Shown here: piece by piece, positions 42,815-52,244 of the stretch | Numbering within the stretch: the first letter of the stretch is position 1 | How the letters are laid out: each line of letters opens with the position of its first letter | Assembly (NCBI RefSeq): GCF_000212395.1 | Contig: NC_015499.1 | Coordinates: 1,251,421-1,315,420 of the forward strand | Source of the DNA: Thermodesulfobium narugense DSM 14796 | Lineage (GTDB): Bacteria; Thermodesulfobiota; Thermodesulfobiia; Thermodesulfobiales; Thermodesulfobiaceae | Direction: 5' to 3' | DNA: 64,000 nucleotides | Position numbers and translations under genes: made by a program | The notes under the pieces: generated by a model | Told to the model about the DNA's origin: nothing | Databases searched by the model: none | What the model saw: only the letters and a program-made list of their open reading frames with translations

Positions 42815-43752
42815 TAAATTAAACTCCTAATCAACTTTTTTGGTAGCGGCGAAGAATCGCTTAAAATAATTTTCTTCTCCTTTAAATGATTCCTAAGGTA
42901 TTTCGGCAAAGAAAAGCAGTGTACATGTGTCTCTTTATCGTAAAATCTCGTCTCAACATTTCTATCAAGTAAGATTTTATCAATTTTATCAAGATCGTCA
43001 AAAGGACTAAAATAATCCGATGCCCAAACAAAACCCCATGTTTCATCAAAAGATTGTACATGAGCGCTATATGAATTCACAATTTTAAAAACTTCACTAG
43101 CAGTATGATTTACTGCTATATGGGCATTATCGAAAAAAGGAGTAATTGAAGCAGCTTGATAGATTAAAATGCCCTTTTCTGAAAGTCTTTTTTTTAAAAC
43201 GCTCATAAATTCCTTTGTAAACAAAAATTTTGCAGGGCTATCGTCTAATGGATCAGTTAAGTCTACTATTATTACGTCATAGTGTATACCACTATCCAGT
43301 TCAAGAATATACTTCTTTGCATCTTGTATTATCAGATTCGTTCTTTGATCCTCAAAGGAATCGCTGCACCATTCTTGTAAGTATTTTTTGCTAATATCAA
43401 CTACGAGATCGTCTAGCTCAATCATGTCAACCCTCTTAACACAAGGGTGTTTTAAAACTTCCCTTAAGGTAGCTCCTTCTCCACCTCCAAGTATTGCCAC
43501 TTTCTTTGGTTCAGGATGCACAACCATAGCAGGATGGACAAGCGCTTCATGATAAATAAATTCATCGATCTGAGCACTTTGTATTTTGTCATCTAAAATT
43601 AAAATCTTGCCAAATATGGGGTTTTTTACTATAAAAACCTTCTGAAACTTTGACTTACCAGAAAACAATACATCTTCAACGCACAAAGTATGAAAATCAT
43701 TTTCTACAATTCTATTTATGGCAAAAAGAGGACATTTTTCGCTTATATTCAA
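42814..43752 (-). CDS. speE: Spermidine synthase (polyamine aminopropyltransferase)
   Basis: This 312-residue Rossmann enzyme transfers an aminopropyl group from decarboxylated SAM to putrescine or a related polyamine. ILGGGEGATLREVLKH and IVDLTDPLDDSPAKFLFT are the family signatures. Polyamines are important in thermophiles. No speD or speA is in the window. Downstream it is coupled to the ACT gene; upstream it is insulated by the acs terminator, so its promoter lies in 43753-43823. Confidence 0.94.
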   Translation of the reverse strand: MNISEKCPLFAINRIVENDFHTLCVEDVLFSGKSKFQKVFIVKNPIFGKILILDDKIQSAQIDEFIYHEALVHPAMVVHPEPKKVAILGGGEGATLREVLKHPCVKRVDMIELDDLVVDISKKYLQEWCSDSFEDQRTNLIIQDAKKYILELDSGIHYDVIIVDLTDPLDDSPAKFLFTKEFMSVLKKRLSEKGILIYQAASITPFFDNAHIAVNHTASEVFKIVNSYSAHVQSFDETWGFVWASDYFSPFDDLDKIDKILLDRNVETRFYDKETHVHCFSLPKYLRNHLKEKKIILSDSSPLPKKLIRSLI

Positions 43753-43806
43753 AAACCACCTCTCAAAATTTTTTTAAATTATAATACAACTCCAATTAAA
43801 AATCAA

Positions 43807-43854
43807 AAAACTAAAAAAGAAAAAGAAAAGAAAGCCTTTTAGACTTTCTTTTCT
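43807..43854 (-). terminator. Rho-independent terminator of acs
   Basis: An 11-bp perfect inverted repeat, AGAAAAGAAAG (43824-43834) and CTTTCTTTTCT (43844-43854), has a 9-base loop. In the minus direction it is followed by a T-rich tract (TTTTCTTTTTT), giving a canonical terminator for acs. Confidence 0.85.
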
Positions 43855-43880
43855 ATAAAACGATTAAATATTTTTTAAAT

Positions 43881-45767
43881 TTATTCCTCTAACGTAGACA
43901 GATCTCCAACTGGTTGACCTAACTCTTGAGCACGTAGAACTCTTCTCATAATCTTGCCCGATCTTGTTTTGGGCAACGATTCCACAAATTGAATCTCTGC
44001 TGGCTTTGCAATAGGACCTAATTCATGTCCTACGTGATTTTTCAATTCTTGAGCAAGCTTCTCTGAGGGTTCATAACCAAACTTTAATATAACAAAAACT
44101 TTTATAATATTACCTTTCAATGGGTCAGGTTTTCCTATAGCTGCAGCTTCAGCTACAGCAGGATGGGAAACCAAAGCACTTTCTATTTCTGCAGTACCTA
44201 ACCTGTATCCCGCAACCTTTATTACGTCGTCTACCCTACCAATAATCCATATGTAGCCATCTTCGTCTTTTTTAGCTGAGTCTCCAGCAAAATAAACTCC
44301 AGGAAATCTGCTCCAATATTGTTGCTTATATCTTTCCGGATCTTTGTAAACTGTTTGGAGCATGGCAGGCCATGGAGTTTTAATGACAAGAAAGCCTTCT
44401 TCGCCCGGTTTCACGCTTTCCCCTTCTTCATCTACTACGTCTACTACAATACCAGGAAATGGTTTAGATGCTGATCCAGGCTTTAACGGAGTGCAAGGCA
44501 AAGGAGTAATAATATGCATTCCGGTCTCAGTTTGCCACCAAGTATCCATTATTGGACACCTTTCCTGACCTATTATTTTGTAAAACCAAAGCCATGCTTC
44601 AGGATTTATTGGCTCTCCTACACTACCTAATATTCTCAAAGTAGATAGATCTCTTCTATTTACCCATGAAGAGCCATATCTCATGAGGCTCCTGATAGCA
44701 GTAGGAGCAGTATAAAAAATAGTTACGTTATGTCTTTCTACTATAGACCACCATCTATCAGGCAGCGGGTAAGTTGGTGCACCTTCATACATTACAGTTG
44801 TAGCTCCGTTGAGAAGAGGACCATATACTACATAGCTGTGCCCCGTAACCCATCCTGAATCAGCAGTGCACCAATGTGTATCCTCTTCTTTCATATCAAA
44901 AACCCACTTGGTAGTTATATACGTCCCTACCATATATCCACCGTGTGAATGAACTACCCCTTTTGGCTTTCCTGTAGTTCCTGATGTATACAGTATAAAC
45001 AAAGGATCGGTAGCATCCATTTCTTCTGCATCACATTTTGGAGAAGCAATGGGCAAAGCCATTAATTCATGGTACCACAAATCCCTTCCAGGAGTCATGT
45101 CCACATCAGCACCAGTCCTCTTAACCACAATTACAGAGATTATGCTCGGACATTTAGAAACTGCTTCATCGACAATATTTTTTAGCGGCACTACTTTCCC
45201 GTTATAAAATCCTCCATCAGCAGTAACTACTATCTTAGATTCCGCATCGTTGATTCTATCTCTCAAAGCCTCAACGCTAAAACCAGCATAAACTAGAGTA
45301 TGAATAGCACCAATTTTCGCAGCAGCAAGCATTGCAATCATCTGTTCTGGAATCCTGGGCAAATATATGCTTACCCTGTCTCCCTTTTGAACTCCCATAG
45401 CCTTTAAGACGTTAGCAAACCTATTTACTTCTCTCTGCAATTGAAGATAAGTGTAAGTTCTTACTTCGGCATTTTCTCCTTCCCATATGAGAGCCAATTT
45501 GTTCCTTCTCCAGGTGTTTACATGTCTGTCAAGCGCGTTATAGGCAATATTGGTTTTACCACCTACAAACCATCTTGCAAATGGATACTCCCATTCCAAA
45601 ACTTTGTCCCAGGGCTTAAACCAACTCAATTCTGAGGCAATTACAGACCAAAACGATTCAGGATGTTCTGCCGCATACTGATAAATCTCATCATAGTTTT
45701 TTACATGTAATTTGGATTTTAACTCCTCAGAAGGATAAAAAAACTCCCCATTGTGATTTGTGGACAT
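43881..45767 (-). CDS. acs: Acetyl-CoA synthetase (AMP-forming)
   Basis: The enzyme activates acetate through acetyl-AMP to acetyl-CoA. The 628-residue protein has the adenylate motif [30 protein letters not shown], and the regulatory acetylation lysine region [10 protein letters not shown]. The length is close to the usual 640-650. It is monocistronic, with a clear promoter, an operator-like palindrome upstream and a terminator downstream, indicating dedicated regulation. Confidence 0.97.
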   Translation of the reverse strand: MSTNHNGEFFYPSEELKSKLHVKNYDEIYQYAAEHPESFWSVIASELSWFKPWDKVLEWEYPFARWFVGGKTNIAYNALDRHVNTWRRNKLALIWEGENAEVRTYTYLQLQREVNRFANVLKAMGVQKGDRVSIYLPRIPEQMIAMLAAAKIGAIHTLVYAGFSVEALRDRINDAESKIVVTADGGFYNGKVVPLKNIVDEAVSKCPSIISVIVVKRTGADVDMTPGRDLWYHELMALPIASPKCDAEEMDATDPLFILYTSGTTGKPKGVVHSHGGYMVGTYITTKWVFDMKEEDTHWCTADSGWVTGHSYVVYGPLLNGATTVMYEGAPTYPLPDRWWSIVERHNVTIFYTAPTAIRSLMRYGSSWVNRRDLSTLRILGSVGEPINPEAWLWFYKIIGQERCPIMDTWWQTETGMHIITPLPCTPLKPGSASKPFPGIVVDVVDEEGESVKPGEEGFLVIKTPWPAMLQTVYKDPERYKQQYWSRFPGVYFAGDSAKKDEDGYIWIIGRVDDVIKVAGYRLGTAEIESALVSHPAVAEAAAIGKPDPLKGNIIKVFVILKFGYEPSEKLAQELKNHVGHELGPIAKPAEIQFVESLPKTRSGKIMRRVLRAQELGQPVGDLSTLEE

Positions 45768-45801
45768 CTTTCTCCTCCTTTTAAATTGTTAGAATTGTTT
45801 G

Positions 45802-45818
45802 AATATTGTAACAATATT
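45802..45818. promoter_or_regulatory. Palindromic operator overlapping the acs -10
   Basis: AATATTGT-A-ACAATATT is a perfect 8-bp inverted repeat with a 1-bp centre. It covers the -10 hexamer of acs, the expected position for a repressor site. The cognate regulator is unknown. Confidence 0.55.
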
Positions 45819-45834
45819 ATTTTCACTTTGTCAA
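45805..45834 (-). promoter_or_regulatory. Sigma-70-type promoter of acs
   Basis: On the minus strand a perfect TTGACA (45829-45834) is followed by an 18-bp spacer and TACAAT (45805-45810). The transcript start would be about 30 bp before the ATG at 45767, and AGGAGGAG lies in between as the RBS. Confidence 0.75.
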
Positions 45835-45991
45835 ACGATGGAATTTTTTCTGTGATACAAATTTTTAAGAAATATCTAATTTAAGTATGCATTAACTTAA
45901 ATAAGGAGGGGCCACAAAAGAAGTTAATAATACAAATAATCAACCTATGTTGTTAACTTAGAATATTGTAATTTCAATAATTTTTTAAAAT

Positions 45992-46336
45992 CTATAATTT
46001 ATTAAGCCAAAAGCTAAAATCTCTGCCAGGAACAAAAATATCAAGGCCTATTGAAGGTTCATCTAATACGTTTACAACAGTGTGTATTTCGTTTGGTTCT
46101 ATATAAACGCAATCATTTTCCGATAGTACAACTTCGCCATCCTGGTTTTTTACAGACATTTTACCCTTTAACACAACTAAAATTTGAGCGCTAGGATGAA
46201 AGTGTTCTGGAGAAGAATGATGTGGAGGCTTTACAAAATGTTCTATTGATATGGATTCTTCGTTGCAAAGACTTGTGCGCTTCCAATCCTTTTGAGGTTC
46301 GTAGCTTTGTGCCGAACTAAAAAAAATAGGTTTCAT
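45992..46336 (-). CDS. Cupin-domain protein
   Basis: This 114-residue single cupin has metal ligands in HHSSPEHFHPSAQ and a second histidine in EPNEIHTV. The fold is shared by many sugar isomerases and by small regulatory or dioxygenase-like proteins, so function is unknown. The gene is monocistronic, with its RBS AAAAGGAGGTG before the ATG. Confidence 0.88.
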   Translation of the reverse strand: MKPIFFSSAQSYEPQKDWKRTSLCNEESISIEHFVKPPHHSSPEHFHPSAQILVVLKGKMSVKNQDGEVVLSENDCVYIEPNEIHTVVNVLDEPSIGLDIFVPGRDFSFWLNKL

Positions 46337-46433
46337 TATTTACACCTCCTTTTAACAAAAATTTGTATCTAAAAGCAATTTCACTTAATTAGATTGTACT
46401 ACAAGTGCTAAAAATTAGATATATTAATTGAAG

Positions 46434-47537
46434 TCAAACAGACACAATATTAGTAATAAGTTTTTTTATATTATCTTTGCCGCTTTTAACATAATTAAAA
46501 TAAAATCCCATTTGACCAATTTCACTAAATAAATAATTTCTTAAAATATTAAATTCTTTGCCTTTTGGTTCAATGTTATAAGTAGAAACAGCAACTTCAC
46601 TAAGATGTTTAATAGAAGACTTGGCTGCAAATACTGTTAAAACATAGTCATGATCCCCAAGATGAGTAATAAACCATTCTGGATAAAATGGTTTAGGAAG
46701 AGTAAAATTACCATCATTATCATAATCCAAAAAACCATTCTTAACAGGATCTATACCTGCAAGAATTGATCCAGCAAGAATCCATGTAGCCACTAACTTT
46801 TCTCCTTCATGACTACCAGGATGCTCATGAGCGCAAGCCTGTGCAATTACAACTTTAGGCTCAAAACCTCTCTTTATAGCTTCAGCAATACTATAGATAT
46901 GGTGTTCACCAGTCTTACAGAATTGAAGTTCTGGCCTGGAAGAACCTTCATCTAACCATTGAAAAACCCAGGGCTTTTCAAGATCGTGAAGAACTTGTGC
47001 AGCTATAACTACATCGTTATCTAGTCCTTCCTTAAAGCACCATTCATAATTCTTTATGATCCCTTTTGCATTGCCCAAATTTTCAGCAACATGAACCACA
47101 AGACCACCAGGATAAGAATGATGAGATTCATACCCACTTCCAGGAGAAGCTAAAGAGGAATACTCTTTAATTGGCTTAGGAAAATCCCAGGTTTTTTCTA
47201 CAAATCCTCTGTCTATAATTAAATTTTTAATTTTTTCTAATTCGCTTGAGTTGTAGTCATAGTAAAAAGTTGGTACAGGATTTAACCATGCCTGTTTTAG
47301 CTTGTTTTTCAATTCTAAATCTTTAACTTTATCAATAAGTTCTAAATTAAAATTCCAGCATTTTTGAACTAAATTTGAATTTTTAGCCATTTCTTCTGGA
47401 GTCATCGTCAAACAATCTTTAAAGCTAATACTTTTTGTAGAAGCAAAGCTCTCATCTTGGGGCCATATTAAATCCTTTGTCACAAAGGTCGAAGCCCCTA
47501 AGATTGCAATTAATTTAAAAAAATCTCTTCTGTCCAT
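46434..47537 (-). CDS. Tat-exported HD-domain protein
   Basis: This 367-residue protein starts with a twin-arginine-type signal (DRRDFFKLIAILGAST). The mature part contains HD-like metal motifs: SHHSYPGGLVVHVAEN, AAQVLHDLEKPW, EHHIYSIAE and ACAHEHPGSHEG. HD hydrolases usually act in the cytoplasm on nucleotides, so an exported folded one is unusual. It lies downstream of a Tat-type alkaline phosphatase on the same strand, with a terminator between them. Substrate unknown. Confidence 0.8.
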   Translation of the reverse strand: MDRRDFFKLIAILGASTFVTKDLIWPQDESFASTKSISFKDCLTMTPEEMAKNSNLVQKCWNFNLELIDKVKDLELKNKLKQAWLNPVPTFYYDYNSSELEKIKNLIIDRGFVEKTWDFPKPIKEYSSLASPGSGYESHHSYPGGLVVHVAENLGNAKGIIKNYEWCFKEGLDNDVVIAAQVLHDLEKPWVFQWLDEGSSRPELQFCKTGEHHIYSIAEAIKRGFEPKVVIAQACAHEHPGSHEGEKLVATWILAGSILAGIDPVKNGFLDYDNDGNFTLPKPFYPEWFITHLGDHDYVLTVFAAKSSIKHLSEVAVSTYNIEPKGKEFNILRNYLFSEIGQMGFYFNYVKSGKDNIKKLITNIVSV

Positions 47538-47624
47538 GTGTAACCCCTCTTTCTTAAATTTTTTAGCAATAAAATTATCAAAAAATTAAATAAATATGAC
47601 ATTCTTTAATAAATTTAATAGTTC

Positions 47625-47660
47625 AAAAAACTAAGCCAGCAAAAACTTCGCTGGCTTAGT
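47625..47660 (-). terminator. Rho-independent terminator of phoA
   Basis: An 11-bp perfect stem, ACTAAGCCAGC (47630-47640) and GCTGGCTTAGT (47650-47660), has a 9-base loop. Reading in the minus direction it runs into a six-T tract. It separates phoA from the HD-domain gene. Confidence 0.9.
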
Positions 47661-47707
47661 TATAGAAAATTAAAGTTAAGATATAGGCTTAACACCTAAT
47701 TTTCAAT

Positions 47708-49303
47708 TTATACAACGTGTAGTTTTAAACTTCTTGCCATTTTTTCATATGAGTATTCTTTATAGTATGCTTGCAAATAAGACCTTGCTTCTTCTTTTGA
47801 CATTGTAGGGTTTTTATAGCTTTTGATGTTCAAAAAAGACAACATAACGTTATAAAGTTCAGTATTCTCAATCCTTCTTGATGGCAAGAGTTCTCTAGAG
47901 CGATAACCATAAGCCATCACAACCTGATCCTCACCAGTGTGAGTTGTTGAAACAAAATAAATATTACCCCTACGAAGCAAGGCTTTTCCTTTTTGATCTC
48001 CATCTTCTGATACCTGATATGCACATTTTGCAAGCACAGCCCCAAGAGCACACGATTCGTAAGCACGATATAGATAATTTCCAGTAACACCGTTATATTC
48101 AGGACTTCTTGAATCTATAATCATTTGTGCTTCATCTGGATCTATATAAAAACCTGTATAATATTCAACTATATCTTGAACTTCTTTAGGACTTTTATTG
48201 TCAATTTTCTTAGCAATGTAAGGTATGCTTGCTTTTACCTGCTTATACTTTAAAAATGCCTCAGTAGAGTCATTATAATCTGCTCCAGTTCCAAATACGT
48301 TAAAACCGCCTGTTCCATGATCACTTGTTACAATAACAAGTGTTTTTGGATTATTTTTAATATATTGATCAACAACATCTAAAACTTGATCAAGCTCTGC
48401 TGTATCCATCATAGCCCCATATGCGTCATTTGCATGATTCGCATGATCAATTCTACCAGCTTCAATCTGTAAAACAAAGCCCTTTTTTGATTGTTGAAGC
48501 TTCTTGAGAGCAACTGCGCTCATAAGAGCAAGAGAAGGTTGACTGTCAAGATTTTTATCATTTAGTCTATCAAGGTAATAATCAATGTGTGATTTGTTGA
48601 AAAGTCCTAAAATTGTCTTACTATAGTCTATATTTTTTAATTGATCTTTTGTGGTAAATATTTGATATCCTTCTTTTTTGAAATCAGACAAAGTGTCGCT
48701 CTTCAACTTTGGATTTACCTCTTTGCTAAAGTATTTTAAACCACCACCCATAAGCACATCAGGTTTCAAAACTAGAGCATCCAAAGCAATATTAGCCTCA
48801 TCGTCTCTATCTTTGTTGTGAGAATACCATGCAGCTGGAGTAGCATGAGTAACACGCGTTGTAGTAACAAATCCAACCTCATAACCATTTTCTTTTGCAA
48901 GTTCCCCTATTGTTCTAAGCACTTGACCATTCGGTAAAACGCTTAGAAAATGGTTTGCACCCTTCGATCCTGTCGCCCACGCAGCACTGGCAGGCGCAGA
49001 GTCGGTAACTACGCTTGTTAGTGATTCCGTACCCATATAGGTGATTGTATTATCTGGATCTCCAAACTTTTTATAAAAAGTAGTAGTTTTTCCCACGTTG
49101 CTTCTTAAACTGTTTAGAGCTGTCAAAGTTGATATAGGCATGCCATCACCAACAATAAAAACTATTCCAGGTTTATCAGTTTTTTCAAATTTTATTGTCT
49201 CTCCTACTTGGTCGATCTGATTAGCATAAACTGATGGATTAATTAAAAGCGTAGCAAGCGTAGCACCAAAAACCTTAATTGCTTCTCTACGGCTAATTTC
49301 CAT
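47708..49303 (-). CDS. phoA: Alkaline phosphatase, PhoA family (Tat-exported)
   Basis: This periplasmic phosphomonoesterase has 531 residues. The signal SRREAIKVFGATLATLL has twin arginines. The nucleophile S102 lies in TDSAPASAAWATGSKG, matching the E. coli DSA motif, and metal ligands occur in GRIDHANHANDAYG and VTSDHGTGG. The family releases phosphate from organic phosphate esters. The RBS AGGAGGG is strong, and a four-copy Pho-box array lies 112 bp upstream, so phosphate limitation is the probable inducer. Confidence 0.94.
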   Translation of the reverse strand: MEISRREAIKVFGATLATLLINPSVYANQIDQVGETIKFEKTDKPGIVFIVGDGMPISTLTALNSLRSNVGKTTTFYKKFGDPDNTITYMGTESLTSVVTDSAPASAAWATGSKGANHFLSVLPNGQVLRTIGELAKENGYEVGFVTTTRVTHATPAAWYSHNKDRDDEANIALDALVLKPDVLMGGGLKYFSKEVNPKLKSDTLSDFKKEGYQIFTTKDQLKNIDYSKTILGLFNKSHIDYYLDRLNDKNLDSQPSLALMSAVALKKLQQSKKGFVLQIEAGRIDHANHANDAYGAMMDTAELDQVLDVVDQYIKNNPKTLVIVTSDHGTGGFNVFGTGADYNDSTEAFLKYKQVKASIPYIAKKIDNKSPKEVQDIVEYYTGFYIDPDEAQMIIDSRSPEYNGVTGNYLYRAYESCALGAVLAKCAYQVSEDGDQKGKALLRRGNIYFVSTTHTGEDQVVMAYGYRSRELLPSRRIENTELYNVMLSFLNIKSYKNPTMSKEEARSYLQAYYKEYSYEKMARSLKLHVV

Positions 49304-49394
49304 AAAATTTCCCTCCTAAAATTTTTAAAAATTTTGACTAAAAAATTAGAAATTAACTTGATCCTTAAAATTAATATTATGGTCATATCTTTGA

Positions 49395-49400
49395 TATATA
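49395..49400 (-). promoter_or_regulatory. Candidate -10 element of phoA
   Basis: TATATA on the minus strand lies 14 bp downstream of the last Pho-box hexamer, the arrangement expected for PhoP-activated promoters that lack a good -35. Confidence 0.45.
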
Positions 49401-49414
49401 GTTTATTAATTACA

Positions 49415-49453
49415 TGTTAAAAAGATGTTATTATTAAGTTAATTTAAAGTTAA
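49415..49453 (-). promoter_or_regulatory. Pho box: four TTAACA-like hexamers at 11-bp period
   Basis: Read toward phoA, the minus strand carries TTAACT, TTAACT, ATAACA and TTAACA at 49448-49453, 49437-49442, 49426-49431 and 49415-49420, each separated by exactly 5 bp. This matches the Bacillus PhoP binding consensus (TTAACA-like repeats with 4-6-bp gaps), placed upstream of an alkaline phosphatase. Confidence 0.75.
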
Positions 49454-49482
49454 AGTCACAATTAAAAGATTTAAAAAATCTA

Positions 49483-49511
49483 TTGAGCATCAAAAGGATA
49501 TAACCTAAAAT
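49483..49511 (+). promoter_or_regulatory. Candidate promoter of the tcu operon
   Basis: TTGAGC (49483-49488), a 17-bp spacer and TAAAAT (49506-49511) form a reasonable sigma-70 promoter 55 bp before the MFS start codon. It lies 30 bp beyond the Pho box of the divergent phoA. Confidence 0.5.
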
Positions 49512-49565
49512 ATATAAATATCTAATTATCTTTAAAAATTTTATTAAAGGGAGGTAAAGGGGTAA

Positions 49566-50858
49566 ATGGAAGCTAATCAAAAAAAGATTAATCCTTGGGA
49601 TGTCTATCCAGGCGCATTTATTGGTTGGATGGTGGACGGTTTTGATCTAAGCATGATGTTCTTGTTAATACCTATTCTTGCACCTCAGTTTTTCCCAAAG
49701 GAATCAGCATTTGCTATTATTGGGGTCTGGAGTATTTATACTATTACTCTTGTTTGTAGACCTTTAGGTGGCATTTTGTTTGGTATTCTTGGCGACAAAA
49801 TTGGCAGAAGAAAAGCAATATTTGCTGCAGTAGCTGGTTTAGGAATTTCTGTCTTTGTTACTGGATTTTTACCAAATTATCATAGTATAGGAGTTTGGGC
49901 TCCAATTTTATTGACATTTTTAAGAATACTTACAGGAATATTTGCAGGCGGAGAATACAGCAATAGTGCAGTTATAATAGTAGAATCAGCAGAAAAAAAT
50001 AAGAGAGGCCGTTGGGGAGGAGCAATCCAGGCAGGATATGCGGTAGGATTTTTGATTGCTGCAATATTATTTTTATTTTTACACTACGCAATTCCAAAAG
50101 AGAGCTTTGCAAATTATGGCTGGAGATGGATGTTTTGGTCTTCTATAGTCTTAACGGTAGTTGCACTTCTTGTTGTAAGATACAGAATGATAGAATCAGT
50201 AAGATGGGAAAAAGCAAAAGAAGAAGGCAAAACTAAGAAAATGCCTTTAATTGAAATTTTAAAAAGTGGGACAACATTGAAAGAAGTTCTTACAGGAATT
50301 CTTTTCATGGTAGGAATGTCCTGGATATATGGCCTAACTCTTGGATTTTTCCCTACTGTTTTAGCATTAGGAAAACAGTTTGTTTTTCCACAAACTCTTT
50401 ATGTTGTAATAATAGCACTAACTGCAGCAGTAATTGGATATCTTTCTTCAGGTTTTGTAAGTGATTATATCGGTAGAAGAAGAACTGTCATAACATTTTC
50501 ATTAATAGCAATCATAATTTCATTGTTTGCAACTCAAATCATCTCAAAAACAACTAACTTTACATATTGTGCTGTATTTGCAAGCATATTAGGTTTTTTT
50601 TCTGCTGGACTATATGGAGTCACACCCACTTACTTATCTGAAAGATTTTCTACACACATTAGAAGCACCGCTGTAGGCATCTCTTTTAACTTTGGCTTTA
50701 TATTCGGAAATTGGGGAACAGCCATTCTATTATTTTTTACTAAAATAACATATCCTAACTTCCCTATTATGTGGAGTGCTTTTATAATATTTGGAGAAGT
50801 TCTTGTTATGCTTTCAGCTTTACTATCAAAGGAGACAAAAGATATTGAATTACATTAG
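49566..50858 (+). CDS. MFS transporter of the metabolite:H+ symporter type (TcuC-like)
   Basis: This 430-residue permease has 12 predicted helices. The MFS signature GILGDKIGRRKAIF lies between helices 2 and 3, and a related one, VSDYIGRRRTVI, is in the second half. It starts the operon containing TcuA and TcuB homologues, so it probably imports citrate, tricarballylate or a related carboxylate, as TcuC does in Salmonella. The RBS GGGAGG is well placed. Substrate remains inference from context. Confidence 0.88.
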   Translation: MEANQKKINPWDVYPGAFIGWMVDGFDLSMMFLLIPILAPQFFPKESAFAIIGVWSIYTITLVCRPLGGILFGILGDKIGRRKAIFAAVAGLGISVFVTGFLPNYHSIGVWAPILLTFLRILTGIFAGGEYSNSAVIIVESAEKNKRGRWGGAIQAGYAVGFLIAAILFLFLHYAIPKESFANYGWRWMFWSSIVLTVVALLVVRYRMIESVRWEKAKEEGKTKKMPLIEILKSGTTLKEVLTGILFMVGMSWIYGLTLGFFPTVLALGKQFVFPQTLYVVIIALTAAVIGYLSSGFVSDYIGRRRTVITFSLIAIIISLFATQIISKTTNFTYCAVFASILGFFSAGLYGVTPTYLSERFSTHIRSTAVGISFNFGFIFGNWGTAILLFFTKITYPNFPIMWSAFIIFGEVLVMLSALLSKETKDIELH

Positions 50859-50867
50859 TTTGTTGTT

Positions 50868-52244
50868 ATGGATTTCGACGTTATAGTTGTAGGAGGCGGA
50901 AATGCAGGCCTTTGCGCTGCAATGAGCGCAAAAGAAAACGGCGCAAAGGTTTTATTATTAGAAAGATCCCCAATATTTTATAGAGGAGGAAATAGCCGCC
51001 ATACAAGAGATATAAGATATGCACACGATAAACCTAATAGATACACTCTTGGTTCATATACAGCAGAGAATTTTTATAATGATTTGCTCGATGTAACAAA
51101 GGGCGAAACAAACAAAGAATTAGCAAGATTTTTTGTAGAAAAATCTCAAGATATTATTCTCTGGATGCAAAATCACGGATGCAAATTCCAACCAACAATA
51201 AAAGGCGCACTTCATTTATCAAACAGCGTTGCATTCTTTAGTGGTGGGGGGAAATCGCTTGTCAATAATTATTATCAATATTGTAAAAAAATAGGTGTAA
51301 AAATTATCTACAATGCATTTGTAGTCGATTTGAAGTTTAAAAACGAAAAATTCTATTCTGTTGTGGTTAACTACAAACATAGCCTTCATGAAATTACCGC
51401 AAAGAGCGTGGTGCTTGCATGTGGCGGATTTCAGAGTAATATGGAACAACTAAAAAAAATTTGGGGAGACAAAGCAAAAAATATAATAATTAGAGGCACA
51501 CCATATGATGAGGGAAATATTTTCAAAGTTTTAATAGAAAACGATGCAATGCCCATTGGAGATCCAAAAAATGCTCATATGTTAGCATTGGACGCAAGAG
51601 CACCCAAATTTGATGGTGGTATAGTAACCAGGTTAGACTGTATACCCTTTGGTATAGTTGTAAATAAAAATTCTGAAAGGTTCTACGATGAAGGAGAAGA
51701 CATTTGGCCAAAAAGATATGCAATTTGGGGACATATATTAATTAACCAACCTGATCAGATTGGATATGCAATTTTTGATTCTAAAGTATTAAATCTTTTT
51801 ATGCCTTCCGCTTTTCCTGCATTTAGTGCCCACTCTCTAGAAGAACTTTCTAGAAAACTAGGTCTTAATTCATACAAATTAATAGAAACTATAGCAAATT
51901 ATAATAATCATTTATCATTAGGAAAATTCGATCCATCTATTTTGGATGATTGCAAAACTATTAATTTAGAGCCACCCAAGAGCCATTGGGCACTTCCAAT
52001 TGATAATCCACCATTTTATGCATATCCATTAAAACCTGGCATTACCTTTACCTATTTTTCTGTTAAAGTGAACAAAAACGCACAGGTTTTGAAAACTAAC
52101 GGCGAGCCTTTTGAAAACGTTTTTGCTGCAGGAGAAATTATGTCTGGAAATATATTGAGCAAGGGATATATGGCAGGAACAGGTTTGACTATTGGTACTG
52201 TTTTTGGTATTACAGCTGGGAGAGAGGCTGCAAATGTTCGATAA
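50868..52244 (+). CDS. tcuA: FAD-dependent tricarballylate dehydrogenase (TcuA-like)
   Basis: This 458-residue flavoprotein is of the fumarate reductase/succinate dehydrogenase flavoprotein group. The FAD motif VGGGNAGLCAA lies at 8-18, NSRHTRDIRYAH follows, and the C-terminal GEIMSGNILSKGYMAGTGLTIG closes the FAD site. TcuA oxidises tricarballylate to cis-aconitate. It lies 9 bp after the transporter gene and overlaps tcuB by 11 bp, giving the tcu gene set. Confidence 0.9.
   Translation: MDFDVIVVGGGNAGLCAAMSAKENGAKVLLLERSPIFYRGGNSRHTRDIRYAHDKPNRYTLGSYTAENFYNDLLDVTKGETNKELARFFVEKSQDIILWMQNHGCKFQPTIKGALHLSNSVAFFSGGGKSLVNNYYQYCKKIGVKIIYNAFVVDLKFKNEKFYSVVVNYKHSLHEITAKSVVLACGGFQSNMEQLKKIWGDKAKNIIIRGTPYDEGNIFKVLIENDAMPIGDPKNAHMLALDARAPKFDGGIVTRLDCIPFGIVVNKNSERFYDEGEDIWPKRYAIWGHILINQPDQIGYAIFDSKVLNLFMPSAFPAFSAHSLEELSRKLGLNSYKLIETIANYNNHLSLGKFDPSILDDCKTINLEPPKSHWALPIDNPPFYAYPLKPGITFTYFSVKVNKNAQVLKTNGEPFENVFAAGEIMSGNILSKGYMAGTGLTIGTVFGITAGREAANVR

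Noticed and set aside
45840-45960. AGGAGGGG plus-strand RBS-like site (near 45905) suggesting a small gene upstream of acs
   Set aside because: No start codon with a meaningful frame follows; only a 4-codon ORF was found.
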